Assembly: GCA_003564735.1 (NCBI GenBank)
Contig: PXEK01000138.1
Span: 1-10,131, forward strand
Source of the DNA: Cryomorphaceae bacterium
GTDB lineage: Bacteria > Bacteroidota > Bacteroidia > Flavobacteriales_G > Salibacteraceae
Reading direction: 5' to 3'
DNA length: 10,131 bases
Part shown: positions 6,719-10,131 of the stretch, one piece after another
Numbering within the stretch: the stretch's first letter is position 1
Layout of the letters: each line of letters begins with the position of its first letter
Made by a program: the position numbers and the translations under genes
Notes under the pieces: model-generated
Told to the model about the DNA's origin: nothing
Seen by the model: the letters and a program-made list of their open reading frames with translations, nothing else
Database searches by the model: none

Positions 6719-6751
6719 CCGGAAAAAAATCAAAATCTTTTTGTTTTCCGG
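6719..6751. repeat. Inverted repeat just upstream of the tRNA-Pro promoter
   Basis: CCGGAAAA (6719-6726) and TTTTCCGG (6744-6751) are perfect 8-base inverted arms around a 17-base A/T-rich centre. The right arm ends one base before the -33 TTG of the tRNA promoter. It could be a regulator site, a UP-like A/T element, or chance. It lies in the divergent region between the aldehyde dehydrogenase and tRNA-Pro. Confidence 0.35.
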
Positions 6752-6752
6752 G

Positions 6753-6782
6753 TTGGGGATTAAGTCAAGAGTTATACTTTTG
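6753..6782 (+). promoter_or_regulatory. Complete Bacteroidota-type promoter for tRNA-Pro
   Basis: TTG at 6753-6755, a 19-base spacer, and TACTTTTG at 6775-6782 match the Bacteroidota pattern TTG-N17-23-TAnnTTTG. This is the only promoter in the window with both boxes clear. Transcription would start near 6787, leaving a leader of about 40 bases before the mature tRNA. Confidence 0.75.
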
Positions 6783-6786
6783 CACC

Positions 6787-6821
6787 GCTCAAAAATCAAG
6801 AGATAGCTCGAATGTTTGAGC
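6787..6821 (+). other. Hairpin in the pre-tRNA 5' leader
   Basis: GCTCAAA (6787-6793) and TTTGAGC (6815-6821) are perfect 7-base complementary arms around a 21-base loop. The arms start at the expected transcription start and end six bases before the tRNA. The structure might help RNase P processing or protect the 5' end; this is inference. Confidence 0.35.
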
Positions 6822-6827
6822 CAAAGG

Positions 6828-6900
6828 CGGGGTGTAGCTCAGTTGGTAGAGTACACGTCTGGGGGACGTGTGGTCGCTGGTTCAAGTCCAGTCACCCCGA
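6828..6900 (+). tRNA. tRNA-Pro, anticodon GGG
   Basis: A complete 73-base cloverleaf can be folded by eye. The acceptor stem CGGGGTG/CACCCCG has seven pairs with C1-G72 and discriminator A73, as in bacterial proline tRNAs. The D stem is GCTC/GAGT with a G-T wobble. The anticodon stem is CACGT/ACGTG, enclosing the loop CTGGGGG with anticodon GGG at 6861-6863. The T arm is GCTGG-TTCAAGT-CCAGT with one G-T pair. CCA is not encoded; the next bases are CAA. It should read CCC and CCU codons. It has its own promoter and terminator, so it forms a single-gene unit. Confidence 0.96.
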
Positions 6901-6911
6901 CAAAATGCAAG

Positions 6912-6942
6912 GCCGTTGATTTCATAATCAACGGCTTTTTTT
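6912..6942 (+). terminator. Intrinsic terminator after tRNA-Pro
   Basis: GCCGTTGATT (6912-6921) pairs perfectly over 10 bases with AATCAACGGC (6926-6935) around the loop TCAT. Seven T residues follow (6936-6942). This is a strong rho-independent terminator 11 bases after the tRNA. Confidence 0.92.
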
Positions 6943-7073
6943 ATTCAAAGGACTTCGATGAAATCTGCAGGAGGCGGATTATCTTGTGCCCTTCATTCTT
7001 TAAGCATTTTTCCACGGACAAATGAGTGGGCAAGTCAAAAGCCACCGCTCACATAAAATGGAAACAACCCTAT

Positions 7074-7100
7074 TTTGTATAACTCATTTCATTAGTTTTG
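7074..7100 (+). promoter_or_regulatory. Promoter for the 53-aa gene
   Basis: TAGTTTTG at 7093-7100 matches TAnnTTTG exactly. A TTTG at 7074-7077 could be the -33 element, but the 15-base spacing is a little short. The predicted leader of about 33 bases ends in an A-rich stretch before the ATG at 7138. The 130 bases between the tRNA terminator and this box show nothing else I can support. Confidence 0.5.
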
Positions 7101-7137
7101 CCCTGAATTTTATTTACAAACAATTAAAAACAGAGAA

Positions 7138-7299
7138 ATGAGAGTAAAAGTTATTGACTTGTACGGGGTGAGGTACTCTGACATGGAGGAAAAAATTAAT
7201 CGAGAATTGGAAACCCTTGAATCAGAAGGTGAAATACTCGATATTAAGGTGGTAGGTGATGCACTAAATAAGTGTGCGTTGTTTGTAACCTATAAGTAG
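7138..7299 (+). CDS. 53-aa protein, resembles the Cse60-like (DUF2758) small protein family
   Basis: A 53-codon frame runs from an ATG at 7138 to a TAG at 7297. It begins MRVKVIDLYG, has a charged middle segment EEKINRELETLESEGEI, continues DIKVVGD, and closes with a hydrophobic strand ALFVTYK. The layout (short strand, acidic amphipathic helix, I-x-D-I-K strand, final Y-K strand) is what I know from Spore_Cse60 family proteins. These are widespread small proteins of unknown function, not limited to spore formers. That match is from memory. The gene sits between its own -7 box and its own intrinsic terminator, and the reading frame is intact, all of which support a real gene. No signal peptide or membrane segment is seen. 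Its charge pattern suggests a soluble cytoplasmic protein. Confidence 0.7.
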   Translation: MRVKVIDLYGVRYSDMEEKINRELETLESEGEILDIKVVGDALNKCALFVTYK

Positions 7300-7372
7300 A
7301 TAAGCCATCCCGAAAATCATTGAATGAAACATGAGTTTCGTTGAGTGGTCTCGGTTAAAATCAAAACATGAA

Positions 7373-7401
7373 AAGTCGGTTCAAGTGAACCGACTTTTTT
7401 T
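7373..7401 (+). terminator. Intrinsic terminator after the 53-aa gene
   Basis: AAGTCGGTTC (7373-7382) pairs perfectly with GAACCGACTT (7387-7396) around the loop AAGT. T residues run from 7395 to 7401. The stem can be extended by two A-T pairs, which would also let it act on minus-strand transcripts leaving the HEAT-repeat gene. It lies 74 bases after the small gene's stop. Confidence 0.9.
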
Positions 7402-7590
7402 ATCTCAAGTTATTCGCTGTGATGAGTGTAAAGGGTTTTGTTTATTTATCGCCTTGGAAAAAATAAAGAAACACTGTGGAGCATAATACGGCTTAGATGC
7501 GCTAAGGCTATTCCTGATGTAAAGGCGTGCTTACCCTATGAGTTTCTCTGTGAGCACTTCAGCATAAGTAAGCAACAATTTTTTACGTGT
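7402..7590. other. Intergenic stretch without a supported gene
   Basis: Between the terminator and the 3' end of the HEAT-repeat gene I see no -7 box and no convincing frame. A plus-strand frame is open from about 7432, but it would need a TTG start and runs antisense into the HEAT gene. One inverted repeat is present: GTGCTTAC (7527-7534) and GTGAGCAC (7550-7557), eight pairs with one G-T, loop 15. It has no T run on either strand. Confidence 0.45.
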
Positions 7591-8085
7591 TTAGCTATTT
7601 TTCTCTTTTTCTACTGCTGTTCGAATGAGTTTTAAGTTTTCTGTGAGGGTTTTTTCGGGAATCTCGTTATCCACGTAATCGACAACAGTCAATATTTCAA
7701 TGATTTCTTCATTACCGGCCTGTGTGGAAATTTGAGTGAGTTGGTCGATGTGTTTTCCCGCATTGAGCCCAGATTCCCAAATGGCCGAAAGCAAGAAAAT
7801 CTTATTTTTTGTACCAATATCTTGCTCAACCGCATTGAGAATTGGAGTAATCGCTTCATGATCATTTAACCCTTTGAATATCTTTTTCATTTCTGTAACC
7901 ACCTCAGGGTCTGAGTGGTTGATCAGTAAGTCAATCATAACGGGAACAGCCTCAGCATCACCGTGCTCTTTCAGTTTTTTGCAAGCCTCTAAAATCTCCG
8001 GAGTCGTACCTGATTGAAGGGTTTCCAAGATTTTTTTGAATTTCTTCTTCCGTGATTTTTCCTGAGTAGCCGTAAGTTTTTTCAT
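7591..8085 (-). CDS. HEAT-repeat-like protein of unknown function
   Basis: I use the ATG at 8083-8085, giving 164 residues (MKKLTATQEK...). A further upstream ATG (8145) would put the start ahead of the -7 box. The N-terminus is very lysine-rich (about 1-25). Three or so helical pairs with HEAT/armadillo character follow, for example the segments around EILEACKKLKEHGDAEAVPVMIDLL, SDPEVVTEMKKIFKGL and HEAITPILNAV. No signal peptide or membrane segment is seen, so it is probably cytoplasmic. HEAT folds serve as protein-binding scaffolds, but nothing here identifies a partner. It lies 86 bases downstream of rnhB on the same strand with its own -7 box, so it is probably transcribed separately as well. 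Confidence 0.8.
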   Translation of the reverse strand: MKKLTATQEKSRKKKFKKILETLQSGTTPEILEACKKLKEHGDAEAVPVMIDLLINHSDPEVVTEMKKIFKGLNDHEAITPILNAVEQDIGTKNKIFLLSAIWESGLNAGKHIDQLTQISTQAGNEEIIEILTVVDYVDNEIPEKTLTENLKLIRTAVEKEKNS

Positions 8086-8103
8086 ATTTTCTTTTTCTTG
8101 CGA

Positions 8104-8111
8104 CAAAGATA
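8104..8111 (-). promoter_or_regulatory. -7 box for the HEAT-repeat gene
   Basis: The minus strand reads TATCTTTG, an exact TAnnTTTG, 18 bases before the ATG at 8085. No -33 TTG is evident. A small inverted repeat, TACCG/CGGTA (8120-8135), lies just upstream, where a -33 box would be, and might be an operator; this is weak. Confidence 0.5.
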
Positions 8112-8171
8112 CGGGTAAGTACCGAAGCGCCGGTAAATGCCGCATGTCACTTGTTGGGTAAGAGATTTGAT

Positions 8172-8750
8172 TTAAGTTGATTTAAAGCTGATGCGGTGAT
8201 GTGGTGTGAGTCCGTGCTCCCTAATAGCTGCTTTGTGCTTTTTTGTTGGGTATCCTTTGTTGGTTTCCCAATCATAAGCGGGGTAGTCGGTTCCTATTTT
8301 CTCCATGTACTCGTCACGGTAGGTTTTAGCCAGTATGGATGCGGCGGCAATAGACATGTACTTTCCGTCTCCTTTTACAACACAGGTATGCGGTATTCCC
8401 GCCACGGGATGAAATCTGTTCCCGTCAATAAGTAAATGCCCGGGAGTTTGTTTGAGTGATTCCACCGCTTTGTGCATAGCGAGAATCGAGGCATTTAAAA
8501 TATTTATTTTATCTATTTCGGCGGGCGAAAGGCTGCACACCGCAAAAGCTGTGGCCTCTGTCTCGATAATACGGCGCAATATATCTCTGTTTTTTGCGCT
8601 GAGTTTTTTCGAATCGTTCAATAAATCATTATCAAAATCGGCAGGTAAAATCACTGCGGCGGCAAATACCGGTCCGGCCAAACACCCTCTACCCGCCTCG
8701 TCGCAACCGGCTTCGAGTACACGGTTCTGAAAGAAAGCTTTCAAAGGCAT
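8172..8750 (-). CDS. rnhB: Ribonuclease HII
   Basis: RNase HII cuts the RNA strand of RNA-DNA hybrids. Its main role is to incise 5' of single ribonucleotides misincorporated in DNA, starting ribonucleotide excision repair. The 192 residues form one RNase H-fold domain of normal length. The signature [13 protein letters not shown] lies at 15-27. The catalytic acids are seen as Asp17, Glu18, Asp109 in LIDGN, and Asp146 in KTYRDEY. The GRG motif that senses the ribonucleotide 2'-OH is at 20-22, and the family tyrosine lies in NKGYPTKKH near the C-terminus. [14 protein letters not shown] at 133-146 is the other conserved block. Its ATG is 15 bases after the glycosyltransferase stop, so the two are probably co-transcribed, though no functional link is apparent. 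Confidence 0.97.
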   Translation of the reverse strand: MPLKAFFQNRVLEAGCDEAGRGCLAGPVFAAAVILPADFDNDLLNDSKKLSAKNRDILRRIIETEATAFAVCSLSPAEIDKINILNASILAMHKAVESLKQTPGHLLIDGNRFHPVAGIPHTCVVKGDGKYMSIAAASILAKTYRDEYMEKIGTDYPAYDWETNKGYPTKKHKAAIREHGLTPHHRISFKST

Positions 8751-8765
8751 AGTTTACGATTTAAT

Positions 8766-9896
8766 TTATGCTTGATCGAGTGTCTTATTTATGGAGTCAC
8801 GTAATAATTCAGCCGTTCTATCCCAAGAAAAAACTTCTCGCTGTTTTTTGCCTTCTTCAATCAGAGCCGAGCGTACCTGATTATCACAAGCCAGCTTTTC
8901 CATGGCATCGGCAATGTTTTGGGGGTCGAACGGACTCACCTTTAGTGCGGCTTCGCCTGCCACCTCAGGCATTGAAGTGATGCCGGAGGTGATTACCGCC
9001 GTTTCCGCCGCCATAGCTTCCAAAATCGGGATACCAAAACCCTCAAAAAGAGACACATATACGAGAGCGGTGGAGGCGCTCAACGCACGATTCAAGTCTG
9101 CACCGTCTAATCGCCCGGTAAATAAAACATCATCGCGGTAATCCATATCTTCATATGCGACTGATGCCCCGCTGCCCCACCAGCGTTTTTCCCCAACTAA
9201 AACCAACTTATGTGGGTGTTGCCCCGACTTTTTAAACAGGTCAAAACTCTTCAATAGTCCGTCAATATTTTTGCGCGGCTGTAAAGCTCCCGCATAAACG
9301 AAGTAGGGGTTTGCCTTTGCCAATCGGTTACGTGTTTTTTCTTTCTCCTGTTCACTTATGGGCATAAACTCGCTTGAAACCCCATTATATACCACGTCAA
9401 TTTTATCTCGATTCACTTGGTAACGATGGGCGATGTCCTTCGCCGAAAACTGTGAAACCGTTGCAATGCGCGTGGCCTTGTTCGCATACTTTGGAAAGTA
9501 GAATTTGTAGTAATTACGCACCGTTTTGGGTAGTAATTTAGGATAATGCTCAAAATTTAAATCGTGAATTACCGGCAATTGCTTTAAATCACTGTTCAAA
9601 GAGATATGTCCGTCGGGAGAAAAAAACAAATCACACTTATGTTTCCGCATGACGGGCGGAATCATCCACTCGAACCAAGCGTACATCAAAAACGGATGTC
9701 GGGTAGGTGGCGACACCATAATAGGCGTAATGTTTTCAGAGAAAATGAAATCTTCATCCCATTCCCGATCAAAAATAAAAAGAAACTCGTGTTCCGGCAT
9801 AGCCCTTATCACTCGTTTGAGCGATTCTTCGCTGAATCTTCCTATGCCCTCAATCTTATTTTTGAGGAGTAGCCTTGTATTTACCGCTATTTTCAT
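8766..9896 (-). CDS. Glycosyltransferase family 4 (GT-B fold)
   Basis: This is a predicted cytoplasmic or membrane-associated retaining glycosyltransferase that uses an activated sugar to extend a glycan such as O-antigen, capsule or exopolysaccharide. The 376 residues show two Rossmann-like halves. The N-terminal acceptor half opens with MKIAVNTRLLLKNKIEGIGR, and the glycine-rich loop is around 16-19. The C-terminal donor half begins near YAGALQPRKN (Arg208 and Lys209 are the usual phosphate-binding pair). It also contains VSLFEGFGIPILEAMA, with the E-x7-E motif Glu285/Glu293. No transmembrane helix is visible. Donor and acceptor cannot be predicted. It is on the opposite strand from the kdsA-rfbB cluster and about 5.4 kb away, so a shared pathway is only a possibility. 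It appears to lead an operon with rnhB. Only a 7/8 -7 match (TACGTTTT, 9910-9917) lies upstream. Confidence 0.92.
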   Translation of the reverse strand: MKIAVNTRLLLKNKIEGIGRFSEESLKRVIRAMPEHEFLFIFDREWDEDFIFSENITPIMVSPPTRHPFLMYAWFEWMIPPVMRKHKCDLFFSPDGHISLNSDLKQLPVIHDLNFEHYPKLLPKTVRNYYKFYFPKYANKATRIATVSQFSAKDIAHRYQVNRDKIDVVYNGVSSEFMPISEQEKEKTRNRLAKANPYFVYAGALQPRKNIDGLLKSFDLFKKSGQHPHKLVLVGEKRWWGSGASVAYEDMDYRDDVLFTGRLDGADLNRALSASTALVYVSLFEGFGIPILEAMAAETAVITSGITSMPEVAGEAALKVSPFDPQNIADAMEKLACDNQVRSALIEEGKKQREVFSWDRTAELLRDSINKTLDQA

Positions 9897-10131
9897 CTGT
9901 CGCGAAAATAAAACGTATTCTCGAATAAATAGGAAATGAAATCAACCTTGTGAATCGAGCTATTTCTGAACATATATATAAGGTATACCACTTTAAACCG
10001 TAAAAGAGGTAAAACCGCGCATTATTTTGGTCAGAACCGAGTATTTGAGGTGCATTAAAGCGGGGTTTAGGTTGGATTTTTGAGGTTTTGGTTGCTGAAT
10101 TTAGCTATTGAGTGAGCTGTAAACTATTCAA
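9897..10131. other. Upstream region of the glycosyltransferase, no gene supported
   Basis: No frame of convincing length crosses this stretch on either strand, and no partial gene is recognisable at the window edge. It holds a poor -7 candidate for the glycosyltransferase (minus strand TACGTTTT, 9910-9917), an A/T alternation at about 9971-9980, the palindrome GGTATACC (9982-9989), and copy C of the dispersed motif. Confidence 0.4.
10018..10038 (+). repeat. Dispersed motif TTTTGGTCAGAACC, copy C
   Basis: TTTTGGTCAGAACC at 10025-10038 is identical to the first 14 bases of copies A and B. To its left, CGCAT (10018-10022) matches the CGCAT before copy A apart from three extra bases, TAT. It lies in the non-coding region upstream of the glycosyltransferase, which is transcribed the other way. 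Confidence 0.45.

Noticed and set aside
6828..6900. tRNA-Pro as an integration site for a mobile element
   Set aside because: I see no second copy of the tRNA 3' end and no integrase in the window, and a terminator directly follows the tRNA.
6816..7025. Plus-strand frame of 69 codons running through the tRNA gene
   Set aside because: It is a translation of the tRNA-Pro and its terminator, a well-known kind of false ORF over tRNAs, and it has no promoter or homology of its own.
7438..7635. Plus-strand frame of 65 codons
   Set aside because: It needs a TTG start, has no -7 box, is rich in Cys and Phe, and runs antisense into the 3' end of the HEAT-repeat gene.
8086..8145. Upstream ATG extending the HEAT-repeat protein by 20 residues
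   Set aside because: The exact -7 box at 8104-8111 lies within this extension, and the ATG at 8085 has a normal lysine-rich start.

Overview
The window looks like chromosomal DNA of a Bacteroidota bacterium, most likely of the Flavobacteriales type. The evidence is moderate-to-low GC, starts preceded by A-rich sequence instead of Shine-Dalgarno motifs, and a recurring TAnnTTTG element (the Bacteroidota sigma factor -7 box) in front of several genes. Nothing in it looks like phage, transposon or CRISPR. It is mostly a housekeeping and cell-envelope region.

Left part (1-3351, + strand): a polysaccharide/LPS precursor cluster. It begins with the 3' end of a nucleotide-sugar dehydrogenase of the UDP-HexNAc dehydrogenase type. 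Next come kdsA and kdsD, which share one base (TAATG), and then rfbB (dTDP-glucose 4,6-dehydratase). KdsD makes D-arabinose-5-phosphate and KdsA condenses it with PEP to Kdo-8-phosphate. The dehydrogenase and RfbB supply activated sugars for O-antigen or capsule.

Middle (3387-6625): mnmE (tRNA wobble-uridine modification GTPase) has a -7 box only 4 bases before its ATG, which suggests a leaderless mRNA. It converges, with a 12-base gap, on a small secreted protein built of six 16-17-residue repeats. Upstream of that protein on the minus strand is a succinate-semialdehyde-type aldehyde dehydrogenase with its own -7 box.

Centre right (6719-7401, + strand): tRNA-Pro(GGG) with a full TTG-N19-TAnnTTTG promoter and a strong intrinsic terminator. 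It is followed by a 53-codon gene with its own -7 box and its own terminator, whose product resembles the Cse60-like small proteins.

Right part (7591-9896, minus strand): a family 4 glycosyltransferase, rnhB (RNase HII) 15 bases after it, and then a HEAT-repeat-like protein with its own -7 box. The last 235 bases have no convincing gene.

The least explained element is a short dispersed motif, TTTTGGTCAGAACC, found three times (429, 5146-5165 inverted, 10025). Two of the copies match over exactly 20 bases. I found no convincing new multi-gene system. The best leads are this motif, the autonomous 53-aa gene, and the repeat protein.
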